NCBI GenBank assembly: GCA_041645025.1 | Contig: JBAZQV010000027.1 | Coordinates: forward strand, 1-12,250 | DNA from: GW2011-AR5 sp041645025 | Lineage (GTDB): Archaea > Aenigmatarchaeota > Aenigmatarchaeia > GW2011-AR5 | Direction of reading: 5' to 3' | DNA length: 12,250 nt | Shown: one piece after another, positions 7,306 to 12,250 of the stretch | Layout of the letters: each line of letters opens with the position of its first letter | Position numbering within the stretch: the first letter of the stretch is position 1 | The notes under the pieces: generated by a model | What the model saw: only the letters and a program-made list of their open reading frames with translations | Told to the model about the DNA's origin: nothing | The model's database searches: none | Translations under genes and position numbers: made by a program

Positions 7306-7357
7306 AGATTCATTGTGTTTCATCGCACGGCTGAAGCCGTGCGTTTTCAATGAATCT
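7306..7357. repeat. Nested palindrome B (REP / IS200-IS605-like hairpin)
   Basis: The inner stem CGCACGGC (7324-7331) / GCCGTGCG (7336-7343) is perfect over 8 bp around loop TGAA. The outer perfect 10-bp inverted repeat is AGATTCATTG (7306-7315) / CAATGAATCT (7348-7357). It has the same architecture as palindrome A but different stem sequence, and the two are joined by the palindromic GGGATCCC (7298-7305). Shared loop form is c-TRAA-g. Confidence 0.75.
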
Positions 7358-7485
7358 AAGATAATATCCAACTGGGCTTCATTGCCTCGATCGGCGTGTA
7401 CGAAAATGCCATATATTGAATTTTTCCAAAATCTTCTTAAACCCTTTTCAGGCTCTTCAGGTGCGCATTAAGATGATAAGCTTGA

Positions 7486-7493
7486 TTTATAAT
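7486..7493 (+). promoter_or_regulatory. TATA box of the methyltransferase-like gene
   Basis: TTTATAAT is centred 26-27 bases before the ATG at 7516, with no SD, predicting a leaderless mRNA. Read on the other strand it is ATTATAAA and may once have served the remnant gene. Confidence 0.6.
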
Positions 7494-7515
7494 CTTTTCT
7501 ACTGTTTTTACAATC

Positions 7516-8604
7516 ATGGATGCTATTGCAGAGAAAGCACTTGCGGATGGAAGCCGACTTGTACTAGGAAAAAGCCTCCTAGATGAATGGGCTTCAAGGG
7601 CTTTAATGCGACAGGCAGGCTCTGCTGAATATTATTTGATTCTAGATACAGGGTATTCGTCATCAACAGCAAATCCAAGTGCTAGCTGGTTCCTAGATTC
7701 AGATGTTTATCATTCATTATTCTCCGAGATCAAAGACAGAGCAACCTTTGATGTTGTGGACTTTGGCTTGGCTCTTGTTAGGGACGAAACAACTGCTGCA
7801 CACTTTTTAAAACGTGCAAATCGGCTGGCAGAAATCAAAACACCTTTAGAATACGCATATTTTGATTTTGTAGACACTTTTCGCCAGGTTACATCTGTGG
7901 ACCAGCTTCCAAAGATAAGTGATTTGTTTGGTTTACTGCAGTTTGCTGAGGCTAATGCACTGACTGGTACAAATCTTAATTCCGCTCTTTTCGGTGTTGA
8001 TTATTTACTTGCTAGGACGCGCGACATATCTTTGTTTGGAACCCCAATGAGTGGAAAAGAAGACGAGGTAATGAACAAACATAAAATTTATCATTTTTTT
8101 AACCATGAATTTGTAGCTGCATTGGCAAATGAAATTAACGCCTTGGGAATTGATGGCCCTGTTGTTGAAATAGCAGCTAGTTCTGGAAAACTAAGTTACT
8201 GGTTAAGGAAACACGGCATCCATGTTCATCCAACAGATTTTTACCCCAGAGAACACTGTGAAGGACTTGAATGCAGCGCAGCACTAGAAAAATATAAGCC
8301 AGCTGTTGTTGTTTCTTCATGGCTGGAACCTGGCTCAGAACAGCAAAGGAAAATACTAAGTGCGCCGTACGTGAAAGCTTACTTTTCAATAGAGTCCGAA
8401 GGATGTGGGTATATTGTTGATAGAACAGGGCATTGCGAAACGGGCTTTTTGACGAGACCTCTTCCTGCAGTTGAGAGATATAGCATACCAATTGATTTTG
8501 GCATTCTGTACCCGACTGAACAACGAATTGGTGTTTTAAGAGATGTGATACAAGAGAAAAGAAGTGCGCCTAGCAATACGGTATATTGCTTTACGAGATT
8601 GTAG
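7516..8604 (+). CDS. Methyltransferase-like protein with unknown N-terminal region
   Basis: The C-terminal half of this 362-residue protein looks like a class I SAM-dependent methyltransferase fold. VVEIAASSGKLSYWL (216-230) resembles motif I (VxExGxGxG, with AASSG replacing the usual glycine loop). VHPTDFYP (237-244) is like the motif II acidic strand end, and AVVVSSWLEPGSEQQ (263-277) is like the motif IV strand. The first 200 residues contain no motif I recognise; they are mixed alpha/beta, with LEYAYFDFVDTF at 111-122. The degenerate glycine loop means SAM binding and activity are uncertain. It is a single gene with its own promoter, convergent with the histidine phosphatase 22 bases away. 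The function and substrate are unknown. The start is chosen from the TATA spacing. Confidence 0.7.
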   Translation: MDAIAEKALADGSRLVLGKSLLDEWASRALMRQAGSAEYYLILDTGYSSSTANPSASWFLDSDVYHSLFSEIKDRATFDVVDFGLALVRDETTAAHFLKRANRLAEIKTPLEYAYFDFVDTFRQVTSVDQLPKISDLFGLLQFAEANALTGTNLNSALFGVDYLLARTRDISLFGTPMSGKEDEVMNKHKIYHFFNHEFVAALANEINALGIDGPVVEIAASSGKLSYWLRKHGIHVHPTDFYPREHCEGLECSAALEKYKPAVVVSSWLEPGSEQQRKILSAPYVKAYFSIESEGCGYIVDRTGHCETGFLTRPLPAVERYSIPIDFGILYPTEQRIGVLRDVIQEKRSAPSNTVYCFTRL

Positions 8605-8626
8605 TGTTATTTTCACTTTAGAAAAA

Positions 8627-9229
8627 TCACAAGTTCTTCAGGTGGTCTGTGTAGTTAATTATCTTTATCTTGAATTTTCCGTTCTTTGTTGATTCTAAAA
8701 TATTGATGCATGTGTTTTCCTGCTCTGTTTTATGCGCATTTCTTAGTGACTTTTTCATAAGAGTACGGATAATTATTCTGTTTACCATGCCATGAGCTAC
8801 GAATAGAACTGTATCATTTGCGTGTTTCTTTTTTATTTTTTCCAAGAATTTTATGACTCTTTTTTGAATGTCTTCGTACGACTCGCCTTTTGGAGGACGC
8901 CATAAATGTCTTGGCAGCTTGCTGTTTTCCCTGTGAGCAAGAACAAATTTCATATGCTTATTTTCAAATATGCCCATACTTCTTTCACGCAATATTTTTG
9001 TATGATTTATTTTTACATTCTTGTGGTATTTTGATACAATTTTTGCTGTGTTTGTCGCACGTTGCAGATCACTGGAATAGATAACATCTATTTTGTATTT
9101 TTTTAGTTCTTCCGCAAGAAGTTTTGCCTGCTTTACACCTTTCTTGGTTAGTGAGCCTTGCACGTGACCCTGGGCAATGCTTTTTACGTTGCCTACTGTT
9201 TCTCCATGCCGCACAAGAATTAGTCTCAT
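8627..9229 (-). CDS. Histidine phosphatase family protein (phosphoglycerate mutase-like)
   Basis: The 200-residue protein begins MRLILVRHGETVGN, the RHG motif with H8 as the expected phospho-acceptor. Other active-site elements are present: SSDLQRAT (52-59, R57 phosphate pocket), RERSMGIFE (81-89, with E82 in the position of the catalytic acid), KGES (114-117), and VAHGMVNR (144-151, second histidine H146). Length and motif order match the dPGM/CobC/YhfR branch; phosphatase and mutase activities cannot be told apart here. The gene is markedly AT- and Lys-rich compared with psmA and SRP54, which may mean relaxed codon use or transfer. Start at 9229 is supported by TTTATAAA (9252-9259) 26-27 bases upstream and no SD (leaderless). 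Confidence 0.9.
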   Translation of the reverse strand: MRLILVRHGETVGNVKSIAQGHVQGSLTKKGVKQAKLLAEELKKYKIDVIYSSDLQRATNTAKIVSKYHKNVKINHTKILRERSMGIFENKHMKFVLAHRENSKLPRHLWRPPKGESYEDIQKRVIKFLEKIKKKHANDTVLFVAHGMVNRIIIRTLMKKSLRNAHKTEQENTCINILESTKNGKFKIKIINYTDHLKNL

Positions 9230-9251
9230 CTACAAGATTTGATAATATACA

Positions 9252-9259
9252 TTTATAAA
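9252..9259. promoter_or_regulatory. Palindromic TATA box shared by divergent genes
   Basis: TTTATAAA is its own reverse complement. Its centre is 26-27 bases from the minus-strand histidine phosphatase ATG, the standard leaderless spacing here. In the plus direction it would start transcription near 9282, giving psmA a leader of about 210 bases. I see no better plus-strand TATA box closer to psmA. Confidence 0.6.
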
Positions 9260-9303
9260 CTCTTTGTGACAATACAGGAATAGAAAAATGCCTTTGATAC
9301 CTT

Positions 9304-9348
9304 CACATACCACCTATCTTCAAATCATAGTAATATCGGTGGTATGTG
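9304..9348. repeat. 11-bp perfect inverted repeat with 23-base loop
   Basis: CACATACCACC (9304-9314) is exactly complementary to GGTGGTATGTG (9338-9348). It begins about 20 bases after the predicted plus-strand transcription start. It may be an operator pair, an RNA stem, or the end of a small mobile palindrome. Confidence 0.75.
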
Positions 9349-9446
9349 GGAGTGCAAAAAACACTATCTTCGGGCAGTGGTTTTTCACACCTTGGTTGTG
9401 TCGTTGGCGACTTTCTGCGACGCCATCCCCTAGCGGAGCATCGCAT

Positions 9447-9468
9447 ACACAAATGCTTTGCATTGTGT
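9447..9468. repeat. Hairpin just upstream of the psmA SD site
   Basis: ACACAAATGC and GCATTGTGT pair around a TTT loop with one bulged A. The hairpin is followed by TTTTAAAC and then the SD. A stem here could affect ribosome access or act as an attenuator-like element. Confidence 0.5.
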
Positions 9469-9481
9469 GTTTTAAACAAAA

Positions 9482-9488
9482 AGGTGAT
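9482..9488 (+). promoter_or_regulatory. Shine-Dalgarno site that fixes the psmA start
   Basis: AGGTGAT matches the complement of a typical archaeal 16S rRNA 3' end (ATCACCT). The GGTG core ends five bases before ATG 9492. It decides between this start and the upstream in-frame ATG at 9288. Confidence 0.75.
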
Positions 9489-9491
9489 TTT

Positions 9492-10205
9492 ATGGAAATA
9501 CAACCTCCGATGAAACAAATGGGATATGACAGAGCTATCGTAGTTTTCTCTCCTGAAGGAAGAATGTACCAGGTAGAATATGCACGCAAGGCTGTTGAGA
9601 AAGCCTCAACGGTTGTCGGCATATCATTCTCCAATGGAGTTGTGCTAGCGGCGGCACGATCAATACAGAAACTTCTTGTGCCGGAAAGCATTGAAAAAAT
9701 ATCCAAGGTGGACGAACACATCGGGATCGCTTCGTGCGGCATCCTGGCAGACAGCCGCGTCCTTGTCGACTATGCACGTGTCAAGTCCCAGGTTAACAGG
9801 ATTACTTACAACGAACCCATAGAGATATCCGCGCTCGTAAAGGACATCTGCGACCGAAAACAGCGCTTTACCCAGATGGGCGGCATAAGACCATTCGGCG
9901 TTAGTCTGCTGGTAGCTGGCATGGATGGCGAGCCTCACTTATATGAGACAGACCCTTCAGGAACAATGCGCGAATGGAGAGCTCATGCAGTCGGCCGCGG
10001 CAGCAAGGATGCACGCAAGGTGCTAATGGAAGAATACAAGGACGGGATGAACAAGGAAAAGGCACTGGACCTTGCGCTCAAGGCGCTCAAGACCGGCGAG
10101 AAGAAGCTGACGCTGCGGTCTGTAGAGGTTGGCTTTGTTGAAAACAGCAAGTTCAAACTCATGGACAAGAACGAGCTAAAAGACGTTATTAAGAAATTCG
10201 TTTAA
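9492..10205 (+). CDS. psmA: Proteasome subunit alpha
   Basis: This is the alpha-ring subunit of the archaeal 20S proteasome, which gates substrate entry and docks regulatory ATPases. The 237-residue product shows the alpha-type N-terminal helix region YDRAIVVFSPEGRMYQVEYA (12-31), a gate-forming extension before it, and the SIEKISKVDEHIGIASCGIL segment. It also has DARVLVDYAR-like SRVLVDYARVKSQ, RPFGVSLLVAG, and DPSGTMREWRAHAVGRGSKD. The uncleaved N-terminus and YDR motif mark it as alpha, not beta; there is no catalytic Thr. Length matches the family (about 230-260). The start at 9492 is set by the SD; the upstream ATG at 9288 would add 68 unrelated residues that would hinder the gate. No beta subunit is in the window, so the genes are unlinked here. 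Confidence 0.95.
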   Translation: MEIQPPMKQMGYDRAIVVFSPEGRMYQVEYARKAVEKASTVVGISFSNGVVLAAARSIQKLLVPESIEKISKVDEHIGIASCGILADSRVLVDYARVKSQVNRITYNEPIEISALVKDICDRKQRFTQMGGIRPFGVSLLVAGMDGEPHLYETDPSGTMREWRAHAVGRGSKDARKVLMEEYKDGMNKEKALDLALKALKTGEKKLTLRSVEVGFVENSKFKLMDKNELKDVIKKFV

Positions 10206-10234
10206 GGCTTTTCTTTGGAAAAGAAAATCCTTAA
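10202..10234. terminator. Stem-loop at the 3' end of psmA
   Basis: TTAAGG (10202-10207) pairs with CCTTAA (10229-10234), and CTTTTC (10208-10213) pairs with GAAAAG (10218-10223) around a TTTG loop, with a five-base bulge. It overlaps the stop codon. No U-run follows, so it may protect or process the mRNA end and need not terminate transcription. Confidence 0.4.
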
Positions 10235-10293
10235 GGCAAAAGAAACTTATTACGAATTTGGCTCACTGGCGTTCGCATTAACAGATTAATTGC

Positions 10294-10301
10294 TTTATAA
10301 A
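10294..10301 (+). promoter_or_regulatory. TATA box of the 185-residue hypothetical gene
   Basis: TTTATAAA is centred 26-27 bases before the ATG at 10324, with no SD. This consensus promoter is the main support, besides reading-frame length, that the following gene is expressed, probably leaderless. Confidence 0.65.
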
Positions 10302-10323
10302 TCTTTTTGAAATATTTCTACTC

Positions 10324-10881
10324 ATGGGCAAAGATGTAGAATATGCTCCAATTGACGTAACACATCCTGAAGAATTTTTAGAACACGAATTCTATTTGAT
10401 CATACCAAGAGACCATTTATTCGAAGATATCCGCGCTCGCATTGAAGCTCGTGCAGGAACATTTAGAAGAGCAAGACAAACGACACGAAATTTTGTGAAC
10501 GATTTATTTGGCCGAGAAAGAGCAGACTTTACTGATTATGACGGTACAATGATTGAGGTTGTTGAACGGCAACCGCATAGCTTACATTGTTATTGTTGGC
10601 CAGATTTTAATCGTGCAACATTTGAAGATGGCACGCGTGTTGCAACTATAATCCCTGAAAATGAAACTTCCAGAGGCTATATATTTGTTCCTGCTGAAGC
10701 ACGGACTGCCGATGCAACTGGCTACAGAATGAACGGGATAATAAGACCATACAGTTTGCATGCAAATTCCTTGGAAGAACCAGAACAAAGAGTCAATATT
10801 TATTTTGATAAAATTCCTCAGCGCAAAGCGAGAGACTTTCGTTTAATGTGCCCCGATGGCTTTGCATCTAATTTTCAATAG
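10324..10881 (+). CDS. Hypothetical protein, 185 residues, unrecognised
   Basis: I do not recognise this protein. It starts MGKDVEYAPIDVTHPEEFLE, has no signal peptide or membrane segment, and is rich in charged residues and Arg. There is a basic amphipathic stretch IRARIEARAGTFRRARQTTR (about 37-56), then HSLHCYCWPDFNRATFEDGT (86-105) with a Cys-Tyr-Cys pair. A beta-rich half with YIFVPAEART and VNIYFDKIPQRKARDF follows. There are too few Cys/His for a clear zinc site. The consensus TATA box at 10294-10301 at leaderless distance and the stand-alone location between psmA and the SDR gene suggest a real, independently transcribed gene. Function unknown; an RNA or nucleotide ligand would be a guess. 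Confidence 0.7.
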   Translation: MGKDVEYAPIDVTHPEEFLEHEFYLIIPRDHLFEDIRARIEARAGTFRRARQTTRNFVNDLFGRERADFTDYDGTMIEVVERQPHSLHCYCWPDFNRATFEDGTRVATIIPENETSRGYIFVPAEARTADATGYRMNGIIRPYSLHANSLEEPEQRVNIYFDKIPQRKARDFRLMCPDGFASNFQ

Positions 10882-10913
10882 AGCGATGCGTTTACACATT
10901 AGGTCAAAAAATC

Positions 10914-10921
10914 TATAAATA
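10914..10921 (+). promoter_or_regulatory. TATA box of the SDR gene
   Basis: TATAAATA is centred 27 bases before the ATG at 10944 with no SD, again predicting a leaderless mRNA. Confidence 0.6.
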
Positions 10922-10943
10922 TAGCTTCTGCACATTTCTATTC

Positions 10944-11654
10944 ATGCTTAAGGGAAAAGTCGCGATAGTTACCGGCGGAACCATGGGAATCGGGCTTGGC
11001 GTAGCTGACAAACTGGCTGCTTTAGGTGCCAAGGTCGTTATTTCTGCACGGCATGTTGTTAAGACAAAACATTATTTTGTCAAATGCGATGTGGCAAATT
11101 TCAAAGACGCACAAAATCTTGCCGCGCAGACGATAAAGAAATACAAGAAGATAGACATTCTCGTCAATAACGCCGGCATCTATCCGTTCACTTCCCTCGC
11201 GGATATGACCGAAAAACAATGGGATGAAGTGATCGGCGTGAACCTTAAAGGCACTTTTAACTGCACAAAGGCTGTGCTGCCCCACATGATAAAACAAAAA
11301 TACGGCAAAATCGTGAATATTTCTTCCATAGCAGGTTCCTGTATCGGCTATCCGGGGCTTGTCCACTACTGCACGACAAAGGCCGGTCAGCTGGGCTTTG
11401 CACGGGCCGCCGCGATTGAGCTGGCGCCATACGGCATAAATGTCAACGCAGTTGCGCCGGGTGCCATAGAGACGCCTGGATTGGCGAAGGTGTTTGATAA
11501 AAAGGCAATGCAAGGATTTTTACAAATGATTCCAAAAAAGCGCATAGGAAAACCGAAGGACATCGCAGAAGCAGTTGCTTTTCTGGTCTCTGACGAAGCG
11601 GATTATATTACAGGGCAATTGATGGTGGTAGACGGCGGCTATGTGATGCAGTAG
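10944..11654 (+). CDS. Short-chain dehydrogenase/reductase (classical SDR)
   Basis: This NAD(P)-dependent oxidoreductase of 236 residues has all classical SDR motifs in order: cofactor loop TGGTMGIG (10-17), DVA after beta 3 (49-51), NNAG (75-78), and the catalytic tetrad N100, S128 (NISSIAG), Y142 and K146 (YCTTK). It also has the PG motif VAPGAIETPG and the C-terminal GQLMVVDGGY. An Arg-His pair at 36-37 after the second strand hints at NADP(H) preference (inference). Closest well-known types are FabG-like 3-oxoacyl-ACP reductases and sugar/alcohol dehydrogenases; the substrate is not evident. The alpha-helix region after the second strand is short (HVVKTKHYFVKCDV), trimming the usual 250 residues. 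It stands alone with its own promoter. Confidence 0.92.
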   Translation: MLKGKVAIVTGGTMGIGLGVADKLAALGAKVVISARHVVKTKHYFVKCDVANFKDAQNLAAQTIKKYKKIDILVNNAGIYPFTSLADMTEKQWDEVIGVNLKGTFNCTKAVLPHMIKQKYGKIVNISSIAGSCIGYPGLVHYCTTKAGQLGFARAAAIELAPYGINVNAVAPGAIETPGLAKVFDKKAMQGFLQMIPKKRIGKPKDIAEAVAFLVSDEADYITGQLMVVDGGYVMQ

Positions 11655-11688
11655 TTTCTTTTATTTCTCACGCTTATTAATTTTTCCC
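11655..11688 (+). terminator. T-rich run after the SDR gene
   Basis: Directly after the SDR stop the coding strand is T-rich (TTTCTTTTATTTC, then TTATTAATTTTTCCC) without a stem. Oligo-T tracts of this sort commonly end archaeal transcripts. Confidence 0.35.
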
Positions 11689-11736
11689 TCGTATTAAACT
11701 ACAAATACCTGAAAAATCATTAGAATTAGTGATGTT

Positions 11737-12250
11737 ATGGTAGAAATCATATTTTTTGTTTTGACTTTGGTAGGGCTTATAGTTTTTGAGATAGTCAGCA
11801 GCATCGACAACGCGGTAATAAATGCCGACGTTCTCAGCACGATGTCCAAGAAAGCGCGGCGCTGGTTCCTTCTTTGGGGCATCCTGTTCGCAGTGTTTGT
11901 TGTTCGCGGCCTGCTGCCATTTGTAATAGTTTATTCGCTGAACCCGTCGCTCGGATTCACAGGCGTCATAGAAGCGACAATAAGGGGCGACGAGGCTGTC
12001 ATACAAGCTATAGAAGCTTCAGCACCGCCGCTTCTGGTAGGCGGGGGCACGTTCCTGATATTCCTCTTTTTCCACTGGCTGTTCATGGAGCCGAAAAACT
12101 ACGGCCTGTGGGGAGAACGCTTCTTCCATAAGAGAGCTGTCTGGTTCTATGCAATAGTTTCCATACTTTTAGCTGTGCTGGTGTGGTTTAGTATAAAAAT
12201 CAACCCTTTGATGGCGTTTGGCGCTGTGATGGGCTCTACGGCATTTTTCA
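11737..12250 (+). CDS. TerC / DUF475-type integral membrane protein, 3' end cut by window
   Basis: The open frame runs off the window after 171 codons. It begins MVEIIFFVLTLVGLIVFEIV, a membrane segment ending in the conserved acidic E18. SIDNAVINADVL (22-33) follows, the D-N-A motif typical of TerC-like and DUF475 proteins. More hydrophobic spans lie at about 42-68, 97-117, 132-150 and from 155 on, with basic loops (KKARR at 38-42) between. These proteins are multi-pass membrane proteins; TerC relatives have been tied to tellurite resistance and to metal-ion handling, but the role of this branch is unsettled. An out-of-frame ATG at 11732 stops at once, so 11737 is the start. TACAAATA (11700-11707) is a weak TATA candidate. 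Confidence 0.82.
   Translation, partial: MVEIIFFVLTLVGLIVFEIVSSIDNAVINADVLSTMSKKARRWFLLWGILFAVFVVRGLLPFVIVYSLNPSLGFTGVIEATIRGDEAVIQAIEASAPPLLVGGGTFLIFLFFHWLFMEPKNYGLWGERFFHKRAVWFYAIVSILLAVLVWFSIKINPLMAFGAVMGSTAFF

Larger units (their letters stand above)
7055..7467 (-). pseudogene. Frameshifted gene remnant of unknown family, carrying palindromic inserts
   Basis: On the minus strand a frame is open from 7467 to 7156 without a usable ATG. It reads IYGIFVHADRGNEAQLDIIL and later GYKEDVISEIRQSPGDYHSA. A second frame, ending at TGA 7055-7057, continues sensibly as LGKIYPVSHIAHLLRPFVLS and ends GEVDELRNRKQRGYRIAKGT. The two frames join if the A6 run (complement of 7179-7184) had one more base, giving ...AGIEKKLGKIYPVSH..., so a single-base deletion or a sequencing error is likely. 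The start also looks damaged: a TATA-like ATTATAAATC (7485-7494) precedes an ATG at 7468, but that frame stops after three codons. The tail looks like a winged-helix or DNA-binding end (weak inference). I do not recognise the family. Two hairpins (7251-7357) lie in the middle of the frame. Confidence 0.5.
9282..9491 (+). promoter_or_regulatory. Structured leader region of psmA
   Basis: Several inverted repeats follow one another: 9304-9314/9338-9348 (11 bp), 9352-9365/9376-9388 (interrupted, with A-run against T-run), 9386-9391/9395-9400 (one mismatch), TGCGA (9416-9420)/TCGCA (9441-9445), and 9447-9456/9460-9468 (one bulged base). This is far more fold-back potential than the other short intergenic regions. 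It is a candidate structured 5' UTR or remnant insertion. The frame from an ATG at 9288 is open and in phase with psmA, but encodes no recognisable protein. Confidence 0.4.

Noticed and set aside
7251..7357. Two-hairpin H/ACA guide RNA
   Set aside because: The lower stem, internal loop and upper stem shape is similar, but I see no kink-turn in the upper stems and no convincing ANA/ACA box directly after either lower stem. A palindromic mobile element fits better.
7280..7471. 63-codon plus-strand frame antisense to the remnant
   Set aside because: It begins within a palindrome, has no promoter or SD, and mirrors the remnant on the other strand.
9288..9491. 68-residue N-terminal extension of PsmA from an upstream in-frame ATG
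   Set aside because: A strong SD precedes ATG 9492, which gives a family-typical N-terminus. The extension is composed of hairpin sequence and would obstruct the alpha-ring gate.
9282..9491. tRNA or 7S/RNase P RNA in the psmA leader
   Set aside because: No T-loop consensus or cloverleaf spacing, and the region is too short and lacks the conserved cores of SRP or RNase P RNA.
11022..11513. 163-codon minus-strand frame under the SDR gene
   Set aside because: It lies opposite a complete SDR with all catalytic motifs.
11874..12131. 85-codon plus-strand frame near the window end
   Set aside because: Different frame from the TerC/DUF475 protein, whose membrane segments and DNA motif are well supported.
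1..12250. CRISPR array or toxin-antitoxin system
   Set aside because: No regularly spaced direct repeats. The RHH protein resembles an antitoxin, but no toxin-like partner is visible.

Overview
The window reads as archaeal chromosome. The marker genes are a proteasome alpha subunit, an SRP54-type signal-recognition GTPase and a CsaA/EMAP-II-type tRNA-binding protein. Most transcription units show an archaeal TATA box about 26-27 bases before the ATG and no Shine-Dalgarno (SD) sequence, which is the signature of leaderless transcripts. Genes inside the operon, and the few leadered genes, do carry SD sites. I cannot place the lineage from this stretch; compact spacing and divergent housekeeping proteins would suit a little-studied group (inference only).

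Layout. 20-163 (-): a 47-residue ribbon-helix-helix regulator. 164-518: no convincing gene, but two good TATA boxes in tandem and a hairpin ahead of the purine operon. 519-3961 (+): purE-purC-purB, three tightly packed genes covering AIR to AICAR in de novo purine synthesis; PurE is an unusual tandem fusion whose second copy lacks the catalytic SAHR motif. 3986-5299 (+): SRP54, with its own TATA box overlapping the purB stop codon. 5376-6680 (+): a sugar-phosphate nucleotidyltransferase with a left-handed beta-helix tail. 6720-7049 (+): csaA.

7055-7467 (-): a frameshifted gene remnant convergent with csaA. Inside it are two adjacent GC-rich palindromes, each wrapped in its own outer inverted repeat. 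This is the least ordinary spot in the window and looks like a REP / IS200-IS605-type palindromic insertion. 7516-8604 (+): a methyltransferase-like protein with an unrecognised N-terminal half. 8627-9229 (-): an AT-rich histidine phosphatase.

9230-9491: a shared palindromic TATA box, then about 200 bases rich in hairpins leading to an SD site and psmA (9492-10205). psmA is exceptional here in having a long structured leader. 10324-10881 (+): a 185-residue protein I do not recognise. 10944-11654 (+): an SDR oxidoreductase. 11737-end (+): the start of a TerC/DUF475 multi-pass membrane protein cut by the window edge.

Only the pur genes form a clear pathway operon. The other genes appear to be single transcription units, each with its own promoter. 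I see no CRISPR array, tRNA, rRNA or intact transposase.
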